Shown: positions 25,442-32,994 of the stretch, piece by piece
How positions within the stretch are numbered: position 1 is the stretch's first letter
Layout: the number at the start of each line of letters is the position of its first letter
Source of the DNA: Sulfuricurvum sp.
Lineage (GTDB): Bacteria; Campylobacterota; Campylobacteria; Campylobacterales; Sulfurimonadaceae
Length of the DNA stretch: 58,625 nucleotides
Direction: 5' to 3'
NCBI RefSeq assembly: GCF_023229695.1
Contig: NZ_JALNYS010000019.1
Coordinates: 1 to 58,625, forward strand
Notes under the pieces: generated by a model
Databases searched by the model: none
The model's input: the letters and a program-made list of their open reading frames with translations, nothing else
What the model was told of the DNA's origin: nothing
Translations under genes and position numbers: made by a program

Positions 25442-26332
25442 CTATTCCAGCCGCCCCAGCATCTCAACCGAACCTTTTTCAAACTTCGAAAAAGCAAACC
25501 ATTTTTTGCCCAGATCTTTGAGGCTTGCGCCGATATGATAAATTTCCTCCTCATCGAGGATCAAAAATCGGTCATGCGAAGCGGAAAACTCTTTGATCTC
25601 TATCGGCGGATATTGGGCATTGTGTTTTTTGAGATCGAGGGAGAGTTGCGCAGTGATCGTTTTTGTGTAAATGGTCGCTTTGCACGCATCGGCTCTTTTG
25701 GACAACATCACCAACACGCTCTCATCGACGTAATTATCGATCAAGACGATGGAGCTTTCAGCCCTTTTGATCAGGTCACTAACAAACAGATAAGCATCGA
25801 AAATCTGACCTTCGTAAAATATCCCTTTTTCAGGCTGGATCGTTTTGGATTCTATGGCATTAAACAGTTGATCAAATTTTTTATCCGATTCGATTTTATG
25901 TTCCATCTGAACACTCTCCAATCGATCAAGTCGCTGAAAGAGAAGAGCGTTTTGAGAGATGAACCGACGCATCTGCACGAAAGCTCTCATAATCTTTATG
26001 TTGATTTCGATAGCGATTTTATTGGTCAAAACGCCGGAAATACTGGCGACCCCCTGCTCGGTAAAAACATACGGCAAACTGCCCCCAAGATGACTTTTGG
26101 AGGGTATCGCATTTTGCGATACCAGAATATCGATCTCTTCATTGGTGAGCTGAAACATAAAATCTTCAGGAAATCTATCGACATTTCGTTTCACCTGCTC
26201 CCTAAGACGGATAGGTTTGACACCGTACAACTCCGCCAAATCACGATCCAGCATCACCTGCGAACCGCGCAGAGTATAAATCTTGTTTTGGATGGTGTGT
26301 TCGTCTATAATAGAAATTTCATTCATACTCAA
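25442..26332 (-). CDS. ORF6N-domain protein with a C-terminal PLD-like domain
   Basis: A 296-residue accessory protein. Residues about 10-95 form an ORF6N DNA-binding domain (YTLRGSQVMLDRDLAELYGV, then RFPEDFMFQLTNEE and PYVFTEQGVASISGVL), as found in phage antirepressor-like proteins. Residues 130-160 are probably coiled coil. Residues 175-290 resemble a phospholipase D-like fold: SSIVLIDNYVDESVLVMLSK, then HDRFLILDEEEIYHIGASLKDLGKKWFAF, where HDRFLILD sits where the HxKxxxxD motif would be, with Arg for Lys. Such fusions occur as stand-alone genes in many genomes. Function is unknown; regulation or a defence-linked role is conceivable. Confidence 0.8.
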   Translation of the reverse strand: MSMNEISIIDEHTIQNKIYTLRGSQVMLDRDLAELYGVKPIRLREQVKRNVDRFPEDFMFQLTNEEIDILVSQNAIPSKSHLGGSLPYVFTEQGVASISGVLTNKIAIEINIKIMRAFVQMRRFISQNALLFQRLDRLESVQMEHKIESDKKFDQLFNAIESKTIQPEKGIFYEGQIFDAYLFVSDLIKRAESSIVLIDNYVDESVLVMLSKRADACKATIYTKTITAQLSLDLKKHNAQYPPIEIKEFSASHDRFLILDEEEIYHIGASLKDLGKKWFAFSKFEKGSVEMLGRLE

Positions 26333-26374
26333 AACTTTTAGCTCTCTCGAATACTCTATTTCGCATCGCTTCTC

Positions 26375-26473
26375 TTATCCTTCATCTGCCGTTTGAGCTT
26401 CTTTTGTTTTTTTCAAACATCTGGGATTTTTAACTGGAGCGTCCATAAACTTTTGAAACTGTTCTTTTTTCAT
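26375..26473 (-). CDS. Possible 32-residue hypothetical protein
   Basis: A short frame encodes 32 residues starting MKKEQFQKFMDAPVKNPRC, rich in Lys. AGAGGA lies about 12 bases before the ATG, rather far. No family is recognised. It occupies the gap of roughly 265 bases between the ORF6N gene and moeA, which otherwise holds only a G9 run (26559-26567) and a REP-like palindrome. It may be a gene remnant. Confidence 0.3.
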   Translation of the reverse strand: MKKEQFQKFMDAPVKNPRCLKKTKEAQTADEG

Positions 26474-26567
26474 CTATATGATTCATCCTCTATTAGAAGA
26501 ATAAATTTTAAATTGTTAAATGATGATAATGAATTATGTCTTTGAAGAGGATAAAAGAGGGGGGGGG

Positions 26568-26596
26568 TGGATTCCCGATCACGTCGGGAATAACGA
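26568..26596. repeat. REP-like palindrome, copy 3
   Basis: TGGATTCCCGATCACGTCGG followed by GAATAACGA, the best-preserved palindrome of this family in the window, directly after the moeA stop codon. A run of nine Gs (26559-26567) abuts it. Confidence 0.55.
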
Positions 26597-26599
26597 GAA

Positions 26600-27799
26600 T
26601 TAAAGTTTTATAATCCGCACAAGGGTCCCCGCCTCCAGATCCCCGTCTTCTTCGCCGCAAATCATCAGTGCGGCATCTCCGAGAAGATTGGTCAAAATCG
26701 CGGAGCTTCCGCTCTTTTTGCCGTCGAAATCGACCCAATAACGGCCGTCTTCAAAACTCAGATTGCAGGCGGTAAACTCGCTCTTATTCGAACGTTTCGC
26801 AAACGGGACTTTGAGGGTCGCTTCGATCGGTTCGTACGGATTGGAACATCCCAGCATACGGGCCATCAGCGGAGCGACATAGAGCATGAACGTAACGGTC
26901 GAAGAGTAGGCAAATCCCGGAAGGGAAACGATAAACTTCTCCCCCCGCTGCGCCAGCATCACATGCTGCCCCGGTTTGATATTGACCCCCTTGAAAATCA
27001 CTTCGGCACCCAGACGCGGAACGATGTGTTTGACAAAATCATAATCCCCGACACTCACGCCGCCGGTACTCACCACGATATCGCTCGACGCCAGCGCCTC
27101 TTCGAATCGTTGCATAATGGCCGCTTTGTCATCTCCGACAATCCCCATCTGAATACACTCACCGCCGAGAGAGGTGATTAACGCTTCAAGAGTGTGGCTG
27201 TTGGAGCTTCGAATCTGCCCTGCATGGCGGGCGACCTCTCCGATATCGAGAACTTCACTCCCTGTAGCGATTACACTGACGCGGGGACGCTGCGCTACCC
27301 GTACCATCACCCGATTGATCCCGGCAAGAACGCCGATTTGGGCAAATCCGATTTTTACACCGCGCGGAATCAGGGTCTCCCCCTCCCGGTAGCTCTCCCC
27401 TATCGGACGTACGGCAAATCCATACGGCACCGGTTTTTCGATAATGATTTGACCGTTTTCGACCCGAACATTTTCGATCGGAATTAACGTATCGGCTCCC
27501 CTCGGCATCAGCGAACCGGTAAATGTTTTAATGCACACTCCACTCTCTACGTGCCCGATCTCATCGGCACCCGCCGGATTATCACCGAAAATCTCCAATG
27601 TTCCCAGTTCATTCAAATCACTGTGAAGAATTGCGTATCCGTCCATTGCAGAGGTGGGATGGGTCGGATAATCTTCATCCGCAATGATATCTTCCGCCAA
27701 TATCCGTCCCAGCGAAGCGGTGATGCATACCCGCTCTCCCCGCTGAATACCGATAGGGAGCAGGCTCACCATATTTTGGGAAGTCTCATAGGAGATCAT
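26600..27799 (-). CDS. moeA: Molybdopterin molybdenumtransferase MoeA
   Basis: A 399-residue enzyme that inserts molybdate into adenylylated molybdopterin. Recognisable elements are HPTSAMDGYAI, the FTGSLMPRGADTLIPIEN segment, ATGSEVLDIG, and the MogA-like domain VSTGGVSVGDYDF with GVNIKPGQHVMLAQRG and SLPGFAYSS. ATG at 27799, three bases after the moaE stop, was chosen; an upstream in-frame extension to 27895 would overlap moaE and lacks family similarity. Last gene of moaD-moaE-moeA. Confidence 0.95.
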   Translation of the reverse strand: MISYETSQNMVSLLPIGIQRGERVCITASLGRILAEDIIADEDYPTHPTSAMDGYAILHSDLNELGTLEIFGDNPAGADEIGHVESGVCIKTFTGSLMPRGADTLIPIENVRVENGQIIIEKPVPYGFAVRPIGESYREGETLIPRGVKIGFAQIGVLAGINRVMVRVAQRPRVSVIATGSEVLDIGEVARHAGQIRSSNSHTLEALITSLGGECIQMGIVGDDKAAIMQRFEEALASSDIVVSTGGVSVGDYDFVKHIVPRLGAEVIFKGVNIKPGQHVMLAQRGEKFIVSLPGFAYSSTVTFMLYVAPLMARMLGCSNPYEPIEATLKVPFAKRSNKSEFTACNLSFEDGRYWVDFDGKKSGSSAILTNLLGDAALMICGEEDGDLEAGTLVRIIKL

Positions 27800-27801
27800 T
27801 C

Positions 27802-28248
27802 TCACGCTATCCCCCCCAACAATCCCGCACCCGAAATCGGAGTGGAACGTTCCCGCGCATAAAGACGGTCTCCATTTTTCAAATCGTATTTCCAAATGGG
27901 GGCGGACGCTTTGAAGTCTTCGACGAATGCTTCGATCGTCTCCAATGCAACACGCCGTTTCGGGGAAAATACCGCCGCGATATAGGAAGATTCGTGTACC
28001 AACACGTCTCCACGGCTATGCGCCATTTTCAGCTTTGCCCCGAGGGGTTCGGCCTTGGCAACCCACGCTTCGAACCAAGAGGTCAATATCGGTTCATACA
28101 CATCGAAACTCAACCCTTCAATTCCGTCCTCATCACGCACCGTCCCGACAAACGGAATATAGGCCCCGTAATTGGTGTCAGATTCCTGAGCATACCAACG
28201 GGTTATAATTTCGGGAACATTTAATGCGCCGTTATAAAGTTCCAGCAT
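27802..28248 (-). CDS. moaE: Molybdopterin synthase catalytic subunit MoaE
   Basis: A 148-residue subunit that, with MoaD, adds the dithiolene sulfurs to precursor Z in molybdenum cofactor synthesis. It shows GAYIPFVGTVRDED, LSFDVYEP, HSRGDVLVHESSYIAAVFSPKR and the conserved PIWKYDLKNG near the C-terminus. The ATG at 28248 follows the moaD stop directly (TGATATG). Longer readings from 28332 would overlap moaD. Confidence 0.96.
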   Translation of the reverse strand: MLELYNGALNVPEIITRWYAQESDTNYGAYIPFVGTVRDEDGIEGLSFDVYEPILTSWFEAWVAKAEPLGAKLKMAHSRGDVLVHESSYIAAVFSPKRRVALETIEAFVEDFKASAPIWKYDLKNGDRLYARERSTPISGAGLLGGIA

Positions 28249-28249
28249 A

Positions 28250-28471
28250 TCAACCTCCGCATACCGGGGGAAGCAATGAAATCTTATCCCCTGATTTGAG
28301 CGGCGTGTCCAAAGATGCGACCAGAGTGTCATTCACCGCTACGGCACAATTATCAATCCATTCCGCCATTTCATGGTCTTGTTTCAGCACTTCGGCAACA
28401 TCACGCAACGATACTGCATTGATAGAGAGCGGAGCCTTTTGGATCGGCCCTAAAAATTCTACGGTTACCAT
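28250..28471 (-). CDS. moaD: Molybdopterin synthase sulfur carrier subunit MoaD
   Basis: A 73-residue ubiquitin-like protein ending in Gly-Gly (PPVCGG), the terminus that is thiocarboxylated. It has the family pattern VNDTLVASLDTPLKSGDKISLLPPV. First gene of the moaD-moaE-moeA operon. Confidence 0.93.
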   Translation of the reverse strand: MVTVEFLGPIQKAPLSINAVSLRDVAEVLKQDHEMAEWIDNCAVAVNDTLVASLDTPLKSGDKISLLPPVCGG

Positions 28472-28500
28472 CCCATATCCTCATTATTCATATAGTCACG

Positions 28501-28506
28501 ATTATA
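28501..28506 (-). promoter_or_regulatory. Likely -10 box for moaD-moaE-moeA
   Basis: TATAAT on the minus strand, 30 bases before the moaD ATG, in the divergent gap with mqnA. Confidence 0.45.
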
Positions 28507-28547
28507 TCAAAAGAGCCCTGATGCTCCCTTGTTAACTCAGAATTAAG

Positions 28548-28553
28548 TATAAT
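28548..28553 (+). promoter_or_regulatory. Likely -10 box for mqnA
   Basis: TATAAT, 28 bases before the TTG start of the mqnA-like gene; no well-placed -35 is evident. Confidence 0.45.
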
Positions 28554-28580
28554 ATCCCCCTTGTTTCAGAGGGAGAGCGC

Positions 28581-29261
28581 TTGATTTTCGGAAAAATTGA
28601 TTTTATCAACCTCTTGCCGTTTCATGTATTTATGAAGCGATACGCCAAAACGCTACGCACCCAACAAAGTCTCCATTACCACAAAGGGGTCCCCTCAAAA
28701 CTGAACCGCGCTTTCGCCGCACGGCGAATCGATGCGGCGTTCATCTCCAGCATTACCGCCAAAAACTGCCGTTGTTTCGGGGTCGGAATCGTCGCACAGC
28801 AGGAAGTGCTGAGTGTCCTCTCCCTCCCAAATGCCGATAAAATCGACGCCGATTCTGCCACTTCCAACCTCCTCGCTCAAATTTTAGACGTTCACGGAGA
28901 GGTGTTAATCGGAGACAAAGCCCTCCGCTATTATTACGGCGGAGGTGAACATATCGACCTGGGAGCCCTTTGGCATGAGCGGACAAAACTGCCGTTTATT
29001 TTTGCCCTACTGTGTACCCATCACCATACCGATGAGCTCCGCCGCCTTAGCCGTGCCTTTATCGCTACAAAGGTGAAAATACCGTATTATATGCTGATGG
29101 ATGCCTCTCGAAAAAGTGCATTATCTCCCGAACAAATTACCCATTATCTGAAATTTATCAGCTATAAAGTGGGTGTGAAAGAAGAGAGAGGATATAAGCG
29201 ATTTATGCAAGAGGCAAAAGGGAGGGGGTTGAATCCCTCCTTGGGAGCGGTAAGGTACTAA
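28581..29261 (+). CDS. mqnA: Menaquinone biosynthesis protein, MqnA family (futalosine pathway)
   Basis: A 226-residue protein of the MqnA/MqnD family, which acts in the futalosine route to menaquinone (chorismate dehydratase). It starts FGKIDFINLLPFHVFM and has GVPSKLNRAFAARRIDAAFIS and GEVLIGDKALRYY, typical of this family in Campylobacterota. Start is TTG at 28581 with GGGAGA upstream. Shorter than Streptomyces MqnA. The stop codon lies inside the 7-bp target duplication of the adjoining repeat element. Assignment to MqnA rather than a paralogue is fairly but not fully secure. Confidence 0.82.
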   Translation: MIFGKIDFINLLPFHVFMKRYAKTLRTQQSLHYHKGVPSKLNRAFAARRIDAAFISSITAKNCRCFGVGIVAQQEVLSVLSLPNADKIDADSATSNLLAQILDVHGEVLIGDKALRYYYGGGEHIDLGALWHERTKLPFIFALLCTHHHTDELRRLSRAFIATKVKIPYYMLMDASRKSALSPEQITHYLKFISYKVGVKEERGYKRFMQEAKGRGLNPSLGAVRY

Positions 29262-29308
29262 CTGACCTTACGCACCTTGTCTAAACGCGTGCGAAAAGGT
29301 TAGTAATC

Positions 29309-29331
29309 TCCCGTATCCGAAAGATACGGGA
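29309..29331. repeat. Conserved hairpin inside the MITE-like element
   Basis: TCCCGTATC and GATACGGGA pair around CGAAA. The same hairpin occurs in the copy at the window end, and with a compensatory T-A to C-G change in the copy near 38.1 kb. Confidence 0.65.
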
Positions 29332-29399
29332 AGCGTTTCAGGAAACATCCCTTCGGGAGCGCTTCGCTTGTTTTGGGGGTTGTATGGGTGAAAAGCGTC

Positions 29400-29425
29400 A
29401 AAAAAGCCAACTGCTTGGCTTTTTT
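29400..29425. terminator. Bidirectional intrinsic terminator inside the MITE-like element
   Basis: AAAAAAGCCAA-CTGC-TTGGCTTTTTT is a perfect 11-base-pair stem with A-run and T-run on either side, so it should end transcription from both strands. It lies between the converging mqnA and fabH-like genes, and is found only in this copy of the element. Confidence 0.75.
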
Positions 29426-29518
29426 AGCTTAGGAGCCGATGCACGAAGTGCCGGCTGGGCCGTCCCTGCCATTTTACGGGCTATGAGCGAAAAATGCGTA
29501 ACATCAGGTACTAATAGA

Positions 29519-30580
29519 TTAACAGTGCTGATAAAGCGCTGCTCCAAAATAATAACCTGCTCCGAAACCGACAATCATTCCATAATCGCCAATTTCCCCT
29601 TTTCCATGATTCAGGTGCTGTTCCAGCACAATAAAATTGCTAGGGGTACTAACATTACCATACTCTGTAAACATTTTTTTTGATATTTCTACTTGCTCTT
29701 TACTTAACCCGAGTATCTCCGGATCCATAAAACTGTCGACAACCGGTAAGCCGCCTTGATGTAAGGACCATTCATTGACATCTTCTACCTTCAGTCCGTT
29801 TCGCTGCAAAATTGGTTTGATAATATGCTCACACACAAGCTTTGGCATCAGATCTTTTACCCCGTCACCTGTTAAAAAAGTACCCTCTTCCATTTTGATT
29901 ACATCTCCATACCGATAATCCAGTTTTATATCAATAATTTTTAGTTTTTTATCAAAACATTCAGCTTCATCTCCACTTGCTAACAATAATCCGGCACCGC
30001 CGTCTCCAAAAATAGCATGCGTTCGAAGAGATGCTCTAAAATTTGTATTTGCCTCATCATACAGCGGCTTGAAGGTCCACGATACTTGTTCAAAAGCGAA
30101 AACAGTTGCTAAAGAATCATTTTTTTGACAAAAATCAACAGCAGACTGGATGGAAAAAATACCCGAAGTACAGCCATAATTGACAATCTCCTCAGGTGGG
30201 TATTCCAGATCAAGTGCCGACTGATTAGCAATTTGACACGTAAGATTAGGAAGAGTGATCGCATGGGAGCTTGCATTGTATGAAACCGAAAGAAATCCAA
30301 TTTTACTACCCTTGCGAATAGTGTCTGAAAAACTTTTAATGACGCTGCCGGCCCACAAGAGCGGTGAATTTTCAGCAGGAACTACCATGCGAGGAAATTG
30401 TTCCAAGTCGATACTGATAGCACGATTCTTAATTTGGACATTTGATCCAAGTCTTGTCGCAAATTTATTGATTTTTGCAGAGGAAAGTTTTTCGCTATAC
30501 AATTTATCAATCACATCAACAGAAGGATAAATTTTTGGAAATACGGACTTCACACCAACAATAAAAACATCTTTTTTCAC
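29519..30580 (-). CDS. 3-oxoacyl-ACP synthase III (FabH)-like protein
   Basis: A 353-residue thiolase-fold condensing enzyme of the FabH/chalcone-synthase group. The catalytic triad is visible: Cys in NYGCTSGIFS, His in SLHQGGLP and Asn in STPSNF, and the C-terminal GFGAGYYFGA loop. It is too diverged to be called the housekeeping FabH; a role in making a special lipid, signalling molecule or polyketide starter is possible. The start is GTG at 30580 with AGGA upstream. The gene looks clearly richer in A and T than its neighbours and stands alone between a mobile repeat and gltX, so horizontal origin is suspected. Confidence 0.82.
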   Translation of the reverse strand: MKKDVFIVGVKSVFPKIYPSVDVIDKLYSEKLSSAKINKFATRLGSNVQIKNRAISIDLEQFPRMVVPAENSPLLWAGSVIKSFSDTIRKGSKIGFLSVSYNASSHAITLPNLTCQIANQSALDLEYPPEEIVNYGCTSGIFSIQSAVDFCQKNDSLATVFAFEQVSWTFKPLYDEANTNFRASLRTHAIFGDGGAGLLLASGDEAECFDKKLKIIDIKLDYRYGDVIKMEEGTFLTGDGVKDLMPKLVCEHIIKPILQRNGLKVEDVNEWSLHQGGLPVVDSFMDPEILGLSKEQVEISKKMFTEYGNVSTPSNFIVLEQHLNHGKGEIGDYGMIVGFGAGYYFGAALYQHC

Positions 30581-30626
30581 TATTTCTTCCTCTCTTTATC
30601 TACTCGACTTCGATACGTACCGAGAA

Positions 30627-30632
30627 ATTATA
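30627..30632 (-). promoter_or_regulatory. Extended -10 promoter for the FabH-like gene
   Basis: TGCTATAAT on the minus strand is an extended -10 box 47 bases before the GTG start, between gltX and the FabH-like gene. Confidence 0.55.
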
Positions 30633-30651
30633 GCAAGTTTATCGTTTTACT

Positions 30652-32034
30652 TTAGTATTTTAACAGTGATTCAATCCGCTTGAGCGTCTCGTCGACGCCG
30701 ATGATCGCCATTACATTGTCCAGCCCCGGGCCGGAAAGTTTTCCCATCAATGCAATGCGCAACGGCTGACCGATCTTTCCGAATCCGATTCCCATTTCCG
30801 TAACAACCGCTTCCATTACGTGGTGGTAATCGGTCGGAAGATGGAGATCTTTTGCCCCCTTAAGTGCGGCGGCAAACGCTTCTAAAATGGCTCTGCTCTC
30901 CTCTTTGTACCCTTTTTTAAGTGCTGCTTCATCGTATTCGGCCGGTGATACCAAAATCTCGCTGACCAGTACCGCCATCTCTGCAAGCGTTTTCGCCCGC
31001 TCTTTGATGGCATCGAGGAGAATTTCCCGCTTATCGTGGCTGATCAGCATCACGCCATGAAACTCAAGCAATTCGCACAGTTTGTCATTGGGGGTATTTT
31101 TAAGGTAATGACTGTTGAGCCAATCCAGCTTATCGACGTTATAGACCGATGCGGAGCGGTTAATGTCGCTGGGGTCGAACAGCTCCAACATCTCATTCAT
31201 TGAAAAAATCTCCTGATCGCCGTGACTCCACCCCAGACGGACCAAAAAGTTCAACAACGCTTCGGGAGTGTAACCCATCTGTTTGTACATCATCACATCG
31301 GTTGCCCCGTCACGTTTGGAGAGTTTTTTCCCCTCACTGTTATGGATCATCGGAACGTGAAAAAATTTCGGGAGAGGGAATCCGAGTGCTTTATAAACGA
31401 CGATCTGCTTGGGGGTGTTTGAGAGGTGATCGTCTCCGCGAATGACATCGGTCACCCCCATCAGCGCATCGTCCACCGCAACCACGAAATTATACGTCGG
31501 CGTCCCGTCCGCGCGTGCGATGATAAAGTCGTCCAAAATATCGGCAACGTTGAAAACAACATCCCCTTTCACTCCGTCATGAACCGTAATGGAACCCTCC
31601 AACGGAGCTTTGATTCGTATCACCGCTTCACACCCTTCCGGAGGCGTACCTGTGAAATCTCGATAGCGATTATCGTATTTTGCCCGCTCTTTACGGGCTG
31701 TCTGCTCTTCCCGCAGCGCATCAAGCTCCTCTTTGGACATATAACATTTATAGGCTTTCCCCTCGTCGAGGAGTTTTTGGGCATATTCTTGATAAATTTT
31801 CAAACGGCTGGATTGATATTCAATCACCCCGTCGTGTTCCAATCCTACCCACTTAAACGCTTCGACAATTGCCCGTGCAGCCGCTTCATCATTCCGACTA
31901 AAATCGGTATCTTCAATACGAAGTAAAAATTTTCCGTTATTGCGTCTCGCCCACAGATAACTAAGGAGCGCCGTGCGCAATCCGCCGATATGCAAATACC
32001 CTGTCGGGCTTGGGGCAAATCTGGTTACTACCAT
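30652..32034 (-). CDS. gltX: Glutamyl-tRNA synthetase
   Basis: A 460-residue class I synthetase charging tRNA-Glu. The HIGH motif is in FAPSPTGYLHIGG and KMSKS appears as KLSKRDGATDV. The insertion with EEQTARKERAKYDNRYRDF is like the GluRS1 of Helicobacter pylori, the discriminating enzyme for tRNA-Glu; Campylobacterota usually have a second GluRS for tRNA-Gln, which is not in this window. Divergent from the SurA-like gene, as in Campylobacter. Confidence 0.96.
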   Translation of the reverse strand: MVVTRFAPSPTGYLHIGGLRTALLSYLWARRNNGKFLLRIEDTDFSRNDEAAARAIVEAFKWVGLEHDGVIEYQSSRLKIYQEYAQKLLDEGKAYKCYMSKEELDALREEQTARKERAKYDNRYRDFTGTPPEGCEAVIRIKAPLEGSITVHDGVKGDVVFNVADILDDFIIARADGTPTYNFVVAVDDALMGVTDVIRGDDHLSNTPKQIVVYKALGFPLPKFFHVPMIHNSEGKKLSKRDGATDVMMYKQMGYTPEALLNFLVRLGWSHGDQEIFSMNEMLELFDPSDINRSASVYNVDKLDWLNSHYLKNTPNDKLCELLEFHGVMLISHDKREILLDAIKERAKTLAEMAVLVSEILVSPAEYDEAALKKGYKEESRAILEAFAAALKGAKDLHLPTDYHHVMEAVVTEMGIGFGKIGQPLRIALMGKLSGPGLDNVMAIIGVDETLKRIESLLKY

Positions 32035-32140
32035 TTAAAATTCCTTTTGAACACGCAGCGTGCCCGTTTAACAATTATAGAATTTTAGTTAAGGCTATGT
32101 TAAAAGCGGGTAAAATAAGAGACTTTTATAAGGAGCTTCG

Positions 32141-32977
32141 ATGCGATTGTTCACCCTGTCCACTATATTAGCCTCACTGCTGTGGAGCGCGCCGATCGGC
32201 GGTGTCAGCATTTTGGTAAAAAATTCTCCCATAACGTTGTATGAAGTACAACAAGAGATGAAGCAGAGCAATACCGATGCCCAGCAAAGTGCCGATACCC
32301 TGATCCGAAAGAAGCTCGAACAGCTCGAAGCCATCGATAAAAAAATTACGGTTACTCCTGCCGAAGTGGACGAAGAGCTTGAGAAAATGGCCACGCAGAA
32401 CAACCTCTCCAAAGAGCAGTTTTTAAATGCGATGCTGACGGTCAGAGGATTGGACGAAAAAGGGCTCAAAAAGAAAATCGAAGAGAATCTCCGAGGGCAA
32501 AAACTCTACAGTACCATTGCCTTTTCCAAAATGGGGCAACCCGGTGCCGATGAAGAGGCGGAGTATTACCACCTCCATCTCGACGACTTTTCCAAACCCG
32601 AAAGTTTCGCGGTCACCACCTATAGCGCCTCCACTAAAGAAGCGTTGCAGGCAAAAATCAGCGATCCGATGTACAATATTTCCGGGGTCGACTCAAAAGA
32701 GGAGACGATTACCTACGATTCCATCAATCCCCAATTGGTACAAATCCTCAACAAAACCCCTCAGGGAAATTTCACCCCGATCTTTCCGAACGGGGCAAAT
32801 GGATTCATGAGCTTTTATCTCCGGGAAAAAAACAATATCGTCACCGAAAATCTTGACGCCGTCCGACCCCAAATTACCAATGCAATTATGGGCGAAAAAC
32901 GAAATCAAGTCCTCAATGACCACTTTACCCGTCTGCGTCTCAGTGCCGACATCAAAGTCATACGCCTTCCCCTGTAA
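32141..32977 (+). CDS. SurA-like periplasmic chaperone/peptidyl-prolyl isomerase
   Basis: A 278-residue secreted protein: signal peptide (about 1-17), a SurA N-terminal helical domain (KNSPITLYEVQQEMKQ to LRGQKLYSTIAF) and a reduced parvulin-like region (about 130-230). It corresponds in position to the Campylobacter SurA-like protein next to gltX. It should help outer membrane proteins fold. AAGGAG precedes the ATG. The parvulin part is weakly conserved, so isomerase activity is uncertain. Confidence 0.8.
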   Translation: MRLFTLSTILASLLWSAPIGGVSILVKNSPITLYEVQQEMKQSNTDAQQSADTLIRKKLEQLEAIDKKITVTPAEVDEELEKMATQNNLSKEQFLNAMLTVRGLDEKGLKKKIEENLRGQKLYSTIAFSKMGQPGADEEAEYYHLHLDDFSKPESFAVTTYSASTKEALQAKISDPMYNISGVDSKEETITYDSINPQLVQILNKTPQGNFTPIFPNGANGFMSFYLREKNNIVTENLDAVRPQITNAIMGEKRNQVLNDHFTRLRLSADIKVIRLPL

Positions 32978-32994
32978 AAAGAGGGGGAAGTGCT

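Larger units (their letters stand above)
29255..29514 (-). mobile_element. MITE-like element with 7-bp target duplication (copy 2)
   Basis: The element itself spans 29262-29507 (246 bp), flanked on both sides by GTACTAA (29255-29261 and 29508-29514). Read on the minus strand it starts CTGATGTTACGCA and ends TGCGTAAGGTCAG-like sequence, forming imperfect terminal inverted repeats. Its ends match the element at 58482-58625 (nearly identical over the last 69 bases), while the middle carries about 100 extra bases. It encodes no protein. It sits exactly between the stop codons of two converging genes. Confidence 0.75.
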
